In this document: piece by piece, positions 8,038-15,023 of the stretch
Numbering within the stretch: the first letter of the stretch is position 1
Layout: every line of letters begins with the position of its first letter
From: Alphaproteobacteria bacterium
GTDB taxonomy: Bacteria; Pseudomonadota; Alphaproteobacteria; Rs-D84
Assembly: GCA_017524525.1 (NCBI GenBank)
Contig: JAFXVM010000004.1
Span: 1-64,000, forward strand
Direction of reading: 5' to 3'
DNA length: 64,000 bases
Position numbers and translations under genes: made by a program
The notes under the pieces: model-generated
Seen by the model: only the letters and a program-made list of their open reading frames with translations
Told to the model about the DNA's origin: nothing
The model's database searches: none

Positions 8038-8080
8038 CTTGACGAATCGTAATGTAATACAATTTAATACATTTGTCAAG
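8038..8080 (+). promoter_or_regulatory. Operator-like imperfect palindrome upstream of the S24-type HTH gene
   Basis: CTTGACGAAT (8038-8047) is inverted as ATTTGTCAAG (8071-8080), with 9 of 10 positions matching, and a further TTTGTCAAAT half-site follows at about 8086. It lies 126 bp before the start of the small HTH gene. Autoregulation is inferred only from position. Confidence 0.4.
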
Positions 8081-8205
8081 TGTTTTTGTCAAATTTTTTT
8101 TTAGTATATTTGTATGGCTTGGAATCCTGGGAAATTGTACTGGTTGTTGATTGTGTCATTGTGCCATAAAATTATTATGTGGCGGCAAAATAATGGGAGG
8201 TTTTT

Positions 8206-8436
8206 ATGACACATGAAGAAGTATGGCAAGCAATCGAAAAATTCGCCGTTGAACATGGTATGTCTTGTTCTGGGTTGGCGCGAACCAGTGGTTTAGATGC
8301 GACAACATTTAATAAAAGTAAACGATGGTCAAAATGTGGTCAACCGCGTTGGCCGTCCAGCAACAGTATTGCTAAAATTTTAAGCGCCACAGATACAGAT
8401 TTACATGATTTTACAAAGCATATGGGACATCAATAA
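8206..8436 (+). CDS. Short HTH protein: DNA-binding half of an alphaproteobacterial S24-family regulator
   Basis: The 76-residue protein matches the N-terminal helix-turn-helix of alphaproteobacterial S24-peptidase regulators: VWQAIEKFAVEHGMSCSGLARTSGLD, then TTFNKSKRW and GQPRWPSSNSIAKILSATDT. The usual LexA/CI-like Ser-Lys autoprotease domain is missing; the frame stops right after the HTH and a terminator follows at once, so it is not an obvious frameshift. The ribosome site GGGAGG precedes the ATG. It probably binds DNA as a dimer or competes with a full-length paralogue, without proteolytic inactivation. Confidence 0.82.
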   Translation: MTHEEVWQAIEKFAVEHGMSCSGLARTSGLDATTFNKSKRWSKCGQPRWPSSNSIAKILSATDTDLHDFTKHMGHQ

Positions 8437-8437
8437 A

Positions 8438-8460
8438 AATGGCGGTTTTATACCGCCATT
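8438..8460. terminator. Bidirectional terminator between the HTH gene and lpxI
   Basis: AATGGCGG (8438-8445) pairs with CCGCCATT (8453-8460). The lpxI stop codon lies within the hairpin, so it ends both convergent transcripts. Confidence 0.7.
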
Positions 8461-9269
8461 ATGAATATTTTTGCCTTGTCTGCGGCGGCAATAACGGCCG
8501 CCTTGTCGATTACAAAGCATGTTTTTGCGTTCACGACAATTCCGCGTAATTTCGCCGCGGCAACGGCGCGCACCGTATCCAATCCAATTGCCGGAATATC
8601 AATCCGTAAATCCTGGCCTGGCTTTGTCATTTTTGCAAATACGCCTGATGCGTGTCCGCGTTTGTTTTTACGCATTTCAACCACGCGATCCAACATGCGT
8701 GCGGTTCCTTCGGCGGCCTCTACGGCGATGACCTGTTTATCAACGACGACCGATGCACCGATATCAGCAATACCAATAGTGTGTGATACATCGATTGCGC
8801 GTTCCATGTTTGCAATATCCGCCCGCGACGGTTTTGTCTTGGTTTGAATACCAGAATGTTCAAAGGTCAGGCTTGGCGCGATATCTTGGGCCGCGACAAT
8901 TTCATAACCACGTTTTTCCAAAGCTTTATTAAATGCAACCGCCATAGAATCATACCCCCGTTGATGTTTTATAACACTGAGTAATACACCGATTGACCAT
9001 AAATCCGGCCGAATATCAGCCAAATTTACATGTCCCAATGCGCCAACAAAACACAGTTTTTTTATTCCGCGTTTTTTACATTCGCGTGCCGCACGACCGG
9101 CACCGCCAAGGCGAATAACCAAATCAGGATTTAATGCCGGGTCATAAAAATTTTTTAATCCCACGACATACACATCCCACCCATTTTTTCGCATTTCGTC
9201 ACGCGCCAAAAATGGCAAAGATAATGCGCCGGCGAACAAAGCAACTTTTTTATCTGTATCTTTTTTCAT
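8448..9269 (-). CDS. lpxI: UDP-2,3-diacylglucosamine diphosphatase LpxI
   Basis: The 273-residue DUF1009/LpxI protein hydrolyses UDP-2,3-diacylglucosamine to lipid X in lipid A synthesis and replaces LpxH in most Alphaproteobacteria. Visible are the N-terminal nucleotide-binding region (KVALFAGALSLPFLARDEMRKNGWDV), GGAGRAARECKKRGIKKLCFVGAL, and the C-terminal catalytic part with VVDKQVIAVEAAEGTARMLDRV and MTKPGQDLRIDIPAIGLDTV. The EAAEGTD-like motif here reads EAAEGTA, and the following Asp (MLDR) may take over. The gene stands alone and is divergent from the rRNA methyltransferase. Confidence 0.93.
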   Translation of the reverse strand: MKKDTDKKVALFAGALSLPFLARDEMRKNGWDVYVVGLKNFYDPALNPDLVIRLGGAGRAARECKKRGIKKLCFVGALGHVNLADIRPDLWSIGVLLSVIKHQRGYDSMAVAFNKALEKRGYEIVAAQDIAPSLTFEHSGIQTKTKPSRADIANMERAIDVSHTIGIADIGASVVVDKQVIAVEAAEGTARMLDRVVEMRKNKRGHASGVFAKMTKPGQDLRIDIPAIGLDTVRAVAAAKLRGIVVNAKTCFVIDKAAVIAAADKAKIFIMAV

Positions 9270-9351
9270 AACATATATATTTTATTCATAAAACAACTTG
9301 GAATCAATAGAAATTATGCTAAAATGCGGTTAAGAATACAAAGGAAAATCG

Positions 9352-10281
9352 ATGGCAAAATGTCCTTTTTTTGGTGTTTGTGGTGGGTGCGCGTATGATT
9401 TTGATACGCCCGCGTATCGTGAAAATAAAATGCGTGATTTGCCGACAATACAAAATATGGTGACACCGATATGGGGCGGGGCGGGGCAAAGACGACGCGC
9501 AGACTTTGTCGCGGCACCAGGAAAATTCGGCTTTTACAAAGCCGCCAGTCGTGACATAGTAAATATTACAAATTGCCCAAATGTTTTGCCGGAAATAAAT
9601 GCGATTTTGCCGAATTTGGCTGGGTTGCCATGGACAGGTGTGGCATCTGTTTTGGTGACAAAATGCGAAAATGGAATTGTTGTAAATGTGACGGTTGATA
9701 TTCCTTATTTTGATGCAGAATTTCGTGCGGCGGTGCAAAAATTACCACAGGAAATAATCAGGTTTACTTGGAACGGTGGTGTGGTGCGTGATTATGAAAA
9801 GCCGATTGTTGCGTTTGATGATGTGCGTGTTCCTTTCCCGGACGGTGCGTTTTTGCAGCCAACATTGGACACAGAAAAAAAATTGCGTGACATGGTGGTT
9901 GCGGCGGTTGCGGGGTCGCGGCGGGTGGCAGATTTGTTTTGTGGAATTGGGAATTTTACATTTGCGACACATGCGACCGGGTTTGATATAAATGGTGTTG
10001 GAACATCGCGCGATTTGTTTAAAAAGCCTTTGGTTGTGGTTGTGTTAAATCGGTTTGATACAGTAATTATGGATCCGCCGCGTGCCGGTGCGTTTGCGCA
10101 AACAAAGTTGATTGCAAAATCGAAAGTACAACGCGTAATTTATATTTCTTGTAATCCGGATACATGGGCGCGCGATAGGGATGTTTTATTGCGTGGTGGT
10201 TTTAAGTTGAAAACGGTCACGCCGGTTGATCAATTTGTCGGCACAACCCATTGGGAAGTATTTTCTGTGTTTGAAAGATAA
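9352..10281 (+). CDS. TrmA/RumA-family RNA m5U methyltransferase, compact form
   Basis: The 309-residue class I SAM-dependent RNA methyltransferase carries the N-terminal [4Fe-4S] ligands (CPFFGVCGGC), motif I DLFCGIGNFTF, DPPRAG, the catalytic nucleophile in YISCNPDTWARD and a C-terminal PVDQFVGTTHWEVFSVF. Relatives methylate uridine C5 in 23S rRNA or tRNA. It is about 100 residues shorter than usual: the TRAM domain is absent and the loop between motif I and the acidic residue is compressed to TGFDINGVGTSRDLF. All catalytic motifs remain, so it is probably active. Confidence 0.85.
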   Translation: MAKCPFFGVCGGCAYDFDTPAYRENKMRDLPTIQNMVTPIWGGAGQRRRADFVAAPGKFGFYKAASRDIVNITNCPNVLPEINAILPNLAGLPWTGVASVLVTKCENGIVVNVTVDIPYFDAEFRAAVQKLPQEIIRFTWNGGVVRDYEKPIVAFDDVRVPFPDGAFLQPTLDTEKKLRDMVVAAVAGSRRVADLFCGIGNFTFATHATGFDINGVGTSRDLFKKPLVVVVLNRFDTVIMDPPRAGAFAQTKLIAKSKVQRVIYISCNPDTWARDRDVLLRGGFKLKTVTPVDQFVGTTHWEVFSVFER

Positions 10282-10282
10282 T

Positions 10283-10422
10283 AAAAACCACCCATTTGGG
10301 TGGTTCGGGATTCTAACATTTATTTTTTTATTATGCGGTTATTAATTAACTGCACTTACGTTTTCTGTATCCATTGCGGTCCATTCATAATGACCATCAA
10401 AGTATGTCAACACGCATGGATT
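10283..10422 (-). repeat. 140-bp inverted repeat, 3' end of surface-protein gene A
   Basis: This is identical in reverse complement to 13363-13502. It covers the last ~27 codons, the stop, the 3' UTR and the terminator, whereas the flanking coding sequence has diverged. Such a sharp identity boundary suggests recent duplication or gene conversion. Confidence 0.85.
10286..10305. terminator. Shared terminator of the methyltransferase and surface gene A
   Basis: AACCACCC (10286-10293) pairs with GGGTGGTT (10298-10305), flanked by A-rich and T-rich runs so that it works in both directions. The same hairpin follows the plus-strand paralogue at 13480-13499. Confidence 0.75.
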
Positions 10423-11622
10423 CGATGCAGTACATGACGAACTGTAATTGCTGCCCGAAACATTGACATTGGACAATCCTGCATCCATTGCATCATTAAA
10501 TGTGATTTTACCTCTGCTGGCTGTGATTAAACCGTCTGTTTGGGTTACTGCGGTCACAGGCATCGTGACAGCACCAGTTCCAGTTGTAGCAGTATTAGAT
10601 CCATATGTTGATTGATCTAATGCCTCGAATTGTTGGGTAACCGCTTTTTGGGTTGTCAAATCTCTATCAGAAGCGTATGTGGCGGTTGCAGTAGAATCTG
10701 TGGTCTGCCATCTTCCACTGGCTGCTGTTGGTGCAGTACCCGCCGCATATTTTGTTGTAGCAGCAATAGCGGCAACTGTTGTAAGTTTATTATCATTGCC
10801 ATTTTGTGCGGTGTTATTAGCATGCGATGTCAAAACGTTGTTTGTTTCTTTGCTGATATTGTTACCGGCTTGAGTAACCGCTCTTTCAACACGTCTTTCA
10901 ACCGCGGCGACTGTTGGAACATAATCATCGGTTGCCTTGTCGTGTTTTATTTTTTCCCATGCGGCATCTGTTTTGTCTGCTACACCTTCTGTGTCTATAT
11001 CAAAATTTGATGTATGATGTTCAATGCCGGTACCCAAAGCATACGCAATGCCCTTTGTAATATTAGAATTACGTGGGATTAGATTTTGATGGTCTTTTGC
11101 ATCATCGGTAACAACATTATGATATTTAGGGTCTGCTGCTATAGCGGCGATTAAAGCATCATATTTTTCCCCACTTGTCTTCTTTCCATCTTCAACCCAA
11201 CTTGCATATGCTTCCATAGCAGTTTCGCCCATTCCTTCTTCAAACAAACCTTTTATAGCATCAATATTACCAGATAAAGCAGCATTTAAGGTATCAATTG
11301 CACTACGGACCGCGGTTTCGGTTGGAACTTTAACATTACTTGTTGAACCAGCTTCAGCAACTGATGTTGTTTTCATACCTTCAACAGCAGTAATAGACGG
11401 TGCCATAGAATCTTTACTTTCCCCGCTTGCCATTGTTAAATCCAATGCGTTGGTACCGTTTTTGATATAATCTGTTGCAGCGATACTGCCCTTGGTGACT
11501 GTGACGGCGCCATCTGCAGCAGTAATGTCTGTAATAACATTACCAGAACCGCTTACAGTAATGTTTGCGTTTGCACCGGTACTGGTCAACTTATTCTGTT
11601 TTGTGGCGTCCATTGCGTCCAC
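10342..11622 (-). CDS. Silent surface-protein cassette A (no promoter, no signal peptide)
   Basis: The 426 residues from a GTG are paralogous to the exported protein at 12154-13443. Shared blocks are AMDATKQNKLTSTGANANI at the start, APSITAV-x-MKTT, LIPRN-x-N-I-x-KGI, DDYVPT-x-AAVE and the identical end PCVLTYFDGHYEWTAMD. Homology continues upstream of the GTG (GWGALAADGDTIIASKAYV) to 11677, then stops exactly at the end of a 117-bp inverted repeat; beyond that there is no ATG, ribosome site or signal peptide. The frame is intact to its stop, unlike a decaying pseudogene. Inverting 11678-12203 would give it a promoter and signal peptide in frame. Confidence 0.7.
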   Translation of the reverse strand: MDAMDATKQNKLTSTGANANITVSGSGNVITDITAADGAVTVTKGSIAATDYIKNGTNALDLTMASGESKDSMAPSITAVEGMKTTSVAEAGSTSNVKVPTETAVRSAIDTLNAALSGNIDAIKGLFEEGMGETAMEAYASWVEDGKKTSGEKYDALIAAIAADPKYHNVVTDDAKDHQNLIPRNSNITKGIAYALGTGIEHHTSNFDIDTEGVADKTDAAWEKIKHDKATDDYVPTVAAVERRVERAVTQAGNNISKETNNVLTSHANNTAQNGNDNKLTTVAAIAATTKYAAGTAPTAASGRWQTTDSTATATYASDRDLTTQKAVTQQFEALDQSTYGSNTATTGTGAVTMPVTAVTQTDGLITASRGKITFNDAMDAGLSNVNVSGSNYSSSCTASNPCVLTYFDGHYEWTAMDTENVSAVN

Positions 11623-11677
11623 GTACGCTTTTGACGCGATAATTGTGTCGCCATCTGCGGCTAATGCACCCCAGCCA
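11561..11677 (-). repeat. Left 117-bp inverted repeat of the putative invertible segment
   Basis: This is the perfect reverse complement of 12204-12320. It encodes the residues just after and overlapping the signal-peptide end of the paralogue (GWGALAADGDTIIASKAYVD onward). Identity ends abruptly on both sides. Confidence 0.9.
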
Positions 11678-11715
11678 AAAGTGTTTTTTTCGTTGCTATA
11701 CTGCGTATTTTTTCT

Positions 11716-11806
11716 TCGTCATACCGGCGATAATTCCCCTCCTGAGGAGGGGAATTTCGGGAAACCACCCCGGCGCTTCGCGCCACCCCTCCATAGAGGG
11801 GAACTT
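11716..11806. repeat. REP-like element with three hairpins
   Basis: It begins TCGTCATACCGG and contains a perfect 10-bp hairpin (11733-11742 with 11746-11755, loop TGA), GGCG/CGCC (11772-11775 with 11781-11784) and CCCCTC/GAGGGG (11786-11791 with 11796-11801). It is GC-rich against an AT-rich background. Its TCGTCAT end recurs around the palindromic cluster at 13541-13727. It lies within the putative invertible segment. Confidence 0.6.
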
Positions 11807-12036
11807 TTACGCCATTGGCATCAATCTTGTCTATACAAAAAATCGATATGATTTTTGGATATGGGTGCGGAATTTCGATTCGAAAAACGCACAAAAAAAC
11901 ACAAATAAAATTTTGCTAATTTGGGACAATATGCATACAAACAACGGTCGCAAACCTGCACAAAACATGATGTTTGGTAATAAAAAAATTAAATAATATC
12001 ATTTTATATATTACACATAAATTTTGATTTTTAGGT

Positions 12037-12065
12037 TTGCACAAAACAAAAAAGTATGATATAAT
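12037..12065 (+). promoter_or_regulatory. Promoter of surface-protein gene B, inside the invertible segment
   Basis: TTGCAC (12037-12042), a 17-bp spacer and TATAAT (12060-12065), with TG two bases upstream (TGATATAAT) giving an extended -10. It points to the right, toward the gene at 12154. Confidence 0.65.
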
Positions 12066-12153
12066 AAAGATAACAAGTCGGAGGGATTTTGCCTATACGA
12101 AGGTGTTTTGTATTCCACCGAACAAACAAACGAAGGAACAAAGGGAAACTAAC

Positions 12154-13443
12154 ATGAAAATAAGAAATCTTGCCTTTTGCGGAGTAATGGCATCAATCCT
12201 GTCTGGCTGGGGTGCATTAGCCGCAGATGGCGACACAATTATCGCGTCAAAAGCGTACGTGGACGCAATGGACGCCACAAAACAGAATAAGTTGACCAGT
12301 ACCGGTGCAAACGCAAACATCAACATTGTGGATTCTACAGGTAATAATACAGGTAATGTTATTACAAACATCGCCGCCAGTGATGGTACAGTCACCGTTA
12401 CCAAAGGTAATATTTCAGCATCAAATTTCGTTAAGAATACTGATACTGTGGGTGGTGTACAAAAAACAAATGTTTTAGAATTTGATAATGATTCTGATCA
12501 TGCACCATCAATCACCGCGGTTAAAAACATGAAAACGACAACGGTTAGAGCAACTGGTGCAGTGGATACATTGGTTCCAACCGAAGCCGCGGTCCGTAAT
12601 GCAATTAATACCGCAGCGTCAAATACTTCAGATGCTATCACGGGTCAATTTGAAACTGATGTTAATATAGAAGATGAAGAGTCTACTAATGCGGCACACA
12701 ACGTTGTTGCAGATACAGAAGATCCTAATTTGATTCCACGTAATTACAATATCCAAAAAGGTATTATGTATTTAAATGGTGCTGGTATTGAAAATCATTA
12801 TTCAGAAAACGATAACGAACCACTGAACGGTGATGCTATTACTGCTGACCAATCTTGGACACAGGACCCCAGTGAAACATCTGTGTACAAAGTGGGAAAC
12901 ATGGATGATTATGTTCCAACAATGGCGGCGGTCGAAGCACGTGTTAAGGAAGCGGAAAATTCAGCAAGTTCTGAGTATGCCGATAAAAGTTTGTCGAATA
13001 TCAATAGCAGTGGTAACGGCGTAATCGACGGACGGATTGACACAAAAATTAACGCATTAGATGTTGGTTTAACCAGTGGTACAACCGGTGTGACTATGGG
13101 TGGGACGGCTGTTTCTGGTGATATTGGCAAGGTGGTTGTATCTGTTCAAGAACAAGACGGTTTGCTTACTAACGTTGCCTTGGGTCAAGCGGGGACTGCC
13201 GGTATCGCAGACAGTGCGGTGACATCTGCAAAAATCGCTGATGGCACAATCATGAACGCAGATATCAACAGTTCGGCGGCAATCGACTTTTCAAAAATGG
13301 GCGCAGGATTGTCCAGTGTTAATGTGTCTGGTGGCAATTACAGTTCGTCATGCACAGCGGCAAATCCATGCGTGTTGACATACTTTGATGGTCATTATGA
13401 ATGGACCGCAATGGATACAGAAAACGTAAGTGCAGTTAATTAA
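12154..13443 (+). CDS. Exported surface protein B (expressed copy of the paralogous pair)
   Basis: I start at the ATG at 12154 (MKIRNLAFCGVMASILSGWGALAADGD), giving 429 residues. This begins a standard signal peptide cut after ALA and follows an AAAGGGAAA ribosome site; the longer open frame upstream overlaps the promoter. The mature protein is Thr/Asn/Asp-rich with repeating short strands (VTVTKGNISASNFVK, APSITAVKNMKTT, VPTEAAVRNAI), and the end has a Cys pair (SSCTAANPCVLTYFDGHYEWTAMD). No known domain is seen. Residues 19-57 and the last ~27 are encoded by DNA identical to cassette A, and the middle is clearly diverged. A surface antigen or adhesin role is inferred. Confidence 0.8.
   Translation: MKIRNLAFCGVMASILSGWGALAADGDTIIASKAYVDAMDATKQNKLTSTGANANINIVDSTGNNTGNVITNIAASDGTVTVTKGNISASNFVKNTDTVGGVQKTNVLEFDNDSDHAPSITAVKNMKTTTVRATGAVDTLVPTEAAVRNAINTAASNTSDAITGQFETDVNIEDEESTNAAHNVVADTEDPNLIPRNYNIQKGIMYLNGAGIENHYSENDNEPLNGDAITADQSWTQDPSETSVYKVGNMDDYVPTMAAVEARVKEAENSASSEYADKSLSNINSSGNGVIDGRIDTKINALDVGLTSGTTGVTMGGTAVSGDIGKVVVSVQEQDGLLTNVALGQAGTAGIADSAVTSAKIADGTIMNADINSSAAIDFSKMGAGLSSVNVSGGNYSSSCTAANPCVLTYFDGHYEWTAMDTENVSAVN
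12204..12320 (+). repeat. Right 117-bp inverted repeat of the putative invertible segment
   Basis: This is the perfect inverted match of 11561-11677. It starts in the last codons of the signal peptide of gene B, so recombination between the two copies swaps promoter, leader and signal peptide without disturbing the reading frame. Confidence 0.9.
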
Positions 13444-13502
13444 TAACCGCATAATAAAAAAATAAATGTTAGAATCCCGAACCACCCAAATGGGTGGTTT
13501 TT
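13363..13502 (+). repeat. 140-bp inverted repeat, 3' end of surface-protein gene B
   Basis: This is identical to 10283-10422 in reverse complement, including the terminator hairpin at 13480-13499 with its T-run. Confidence 0.85.
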
Positions 13503-13540
13503 TGTTGTGTCATCCTATTTAGTAATTCCGCCCCGCTTGA

Positions 13541-13727
13541 TCGTCATCCCACTCCGTTCGGTCGTCATCCCGCAGACGTGCGGGATTCAGTTGACGCCAA
13601 AGCGTCAACTTGCGTAATAAGGCAAAATGATACAGGTTTGTGCCAAAGGCACAAACTGGGTACCGGCCTTGATCCACCCACGAAATTTTGCAATTTCGCG
13701 GGGCCCGGTGCCGGTATGACGAGAGGG
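13541..13727. repeat. Cluster of nested palindromes (composite REP-like element)
   Basis: Five perfect or near-perfect hairpins fill this gene-free stretch: ATCCCGC/GCGGGAT (13567/13580), GTTGACGC/GCGTCAAC (13590/13602), GTTTGTGCC/GGCACAAAC (13636/13648), CGAAATT/AATTTCG (13681/13692), and TACCGGC/GCCGGTA (13661/13710) enclosing the fourth. The ends carry TCGTCAT and ATGACGA. It is GC-rich compared with its surroundings. This looks like a palindromic repeat family of the type scattered through rickettsial and other alphaproteobacterial genomes. Confidence 0.65.
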
Positions 13728-13749
13728 AGAGGCGGTATGACGAAAAAGA

Positions 13750-14085
13750 TTATAAATTTTTCAATAAATCTTCGATGCGGGTGGCACGATCCATTGTGTC
13801 GTCGTATATGAATTTTATTTCTGGGGTATATTTTTGGTCTAGGCGCGCCGCCAATTCATAACGAATTGTTTTTGTGACGGTGTCTAATTTTTGTTGTGTG
13901 GAATTTGGGTCTTGGTTGGTATAATAATACAAACGGACAAATGATAGTCCGCCATAACATTCGGCATCAACCAACGAAATGCCCGATAGTATGGGGTCGT
14001 CACTGAATTTATCGCGCAGTATTTCCGCGACAATTGTTTGAACTTTGGATGCAATGCGATTGCCGCGCGGCGTTTGTTTTTTCAT
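13750..14085 (-). CDS. rbfA: Ribosome-binding factor A
   Basis: The 111-residue single KH-like domain protein has the RbfA N-terminal pattern (RGNRIASKVQTIVAEILRDKF), the strand SFVRLYYYTNQD and the C-terminal TPEIKFIYDDTMDRATRIEDLL. It binds the 30S subunit near helix 1 of 16S rRNA during maturation and cold adaptation. The usual partner infB is not adjacent here; the gene is isolated next to the palindromic cluster and divergent from the DedA gene. Confidence 0.92.
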   Translation of the reverse strand: MKKQTPRGNRIASKVQTIVAEILRDKFSDDPILSGISLVDAECYGGLSFVRLYYYTNQDPNSTQQKLDTVTKTIRYELAARLDQKYTPEIKFIYDDTMDRATRIEDLLKNL

Positions 14086-14210
14086 GTTTGTACCTTTTTT
14101 TGTTTGTTTAGTATAGCATGCTTTAATTTGGTTGCAAGTGGGTTTGTTTTACAAATCTCTTGCGGGGGCGGGTGTGTTCATATATTATATGTATAGCAAA
14201 AGAGGAAGTG

Positions 14211-14783
14211 ATGAAATTTGGTGAATTTATGCTGAGCAAGGCAGATACAAAAATTTATTCTTGGTTCGTTTTTTTGATGTCTGTGTGTGAATCTGTGTTT
14301 TTGTTCGTCCCAGCCGAAGTGTTTATGACGCCGCCCATTATCGCAAATAAAAAACGCGCGTTGCCGACGGTTGTCGCGGCATCAATTGGGTCAATTGTCG
14401 GGGGGGCAATTGCTTATTTAATTGGGTTGTGGGTGTTTGATACGGTCGGTATTTGGTTGGTCGAAAATATCGCAAATATGGAAAAGTTTGAATTGGCACG
14501 ACAATTGTTTGTTCAACATGGTGTGTGGATTATCGTGTTCGCGGCTGTGACGCCAATACCGTATAAATTGTTGGCGATTTGTGCCGGGTTTATGGGGTAT
14601 CCAATACTGCTGTTTTTGGGCGTTTCTGCAATTTTCAGGACAGGGCGTTTCGCAATCGTGGGATTTTTGTTGTGGCGTTTCCAAGAACAAGCAAATGCAA
14701 TCGTTAAAAAATATTTTTGGCAATTGACGGTCGCGGCAATCGTGTTCGCGGGTGTGGGTGCTTTGTTGATGTTCGCAATGTAA
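14211..14783 (+). CDS. YqaA/DedA-family (VTT domain) membrane protein
   Basis: This is a 190-residue inner-membrane protein of the small YqaA group of DedA/SNARE-associated proteins. Visible are the re-entrant helix region (FLFVPAEVFMTPPIIANKKRALPTVVAASIGSIVGGAIAYLIG), the conserved VFAAVTPIPYKLLAICAGFMG and FRTGRFAIVGFLL. DedA proteins act in lipid-carrier or phospholipid translocation and membrane homeostasis. I use the ATG at 14211 because it follows an AGAGGAAG ribosome site. A terminator overlaps the stop codon. Confidence 0.82.
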   Translation: MKFGEFMLSKADTKIYSWFVFLMSVCESVFLFVPAEVFMTPPIIANKKRALPTVVAASIGSIVGGAIAYLIGLWVFDTVGIWLVENIANMEKFELARQLFVQHGVWIIVFAAVTPIPYKLLAICAGFMGYPILLFLGVSAIFRTGRFAIVGFLLWRFQEQANAIVKKYFWQLTVAAIVFAGVGALLMFAM

Positions 14784-14805
14784 AAGTGACCAAAAGGTCA
14801 CTTTT
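14782..14805 (+). terminator. Terminator after the DedA gene
   Basis: AAAAGTGACC (14782-14791) pairs with GGTCACTTTT (14796-14805) around an AAAA loop. Confidence 0.8.
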
Positions 14806-14807
14806 AG

Positions 14808-14836
14808 AGTACAAAGTTCAAAGTACAAAGTTCAAT
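14808..14836 (+). repeat. Solo iteron repeat related to the IVS-like cassette ends
   Basis: Two tandem TACAAAGTTCAAAG-type units ending GTTCAATT match the left end of the four-helix cassette at 958-993. No four-helix gene lies beside it, so it may be a remnant or an empty site. Confidence 0.55.
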
Positions 14837-14874
14837 TGTGGCAGAATTAATATTGTCATTGCGTTGGGCGGGGT

Positions 14875-15019
14875 GCTAAATTTTTAGCCCTCAACTTTCG
14901 TTTCGGTAAAAATTTTAGCCCGCCTTCGCCGATAAATTACAAGATTTTTTTTTAAAGCGAGTTATGCTACGGCGTGGCGCTAAATTTTTAGCCCTCAACT
15001 TTCGTTTCGGTAAAAATTT
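14875..15019 (+). repeat. Pair of 41-bp direct repeats upstream of lepA
   Basis: 14875-14915 and 14979-15019 are identical. Each starts with the palindrome GCTAAATTTTTAGC and continues CCTCAACTTTCG. The 104-bp period includes a divergent GC-rich/poly-T spacer. The rest of the gap from 14784 to 15074 has no gene. Confidence 0.8.
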
Positions 15020-15023
15020 GCGG

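Noticed and set aside
8461-8847. Plus-strand frame opposite lpxI
   Set aside because: The minus strand encodes a clear LpxI in full; the plus frame has no recognisable features.
10342-11622. Gene A as a decaying pseudogene
   Set aside because: The reading frame is complete with family motifs and an intact terminator. Only the leader is missing, and it stops exactly at the inverted-repeat end, so a silent cassette explains it better.
12037-12153. N-terminal extension of surface protein B from 12037
   Set aside because: The extension covers the promoter and leader and has no signal peptide; the ATG at 12154 starts one directly.
13541-13727. CRISPR array
   Set aside because: The hairpins differ from one another and there is no regular repeat-spacer spacing. 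No CRISPR array was found anywhere in the window.
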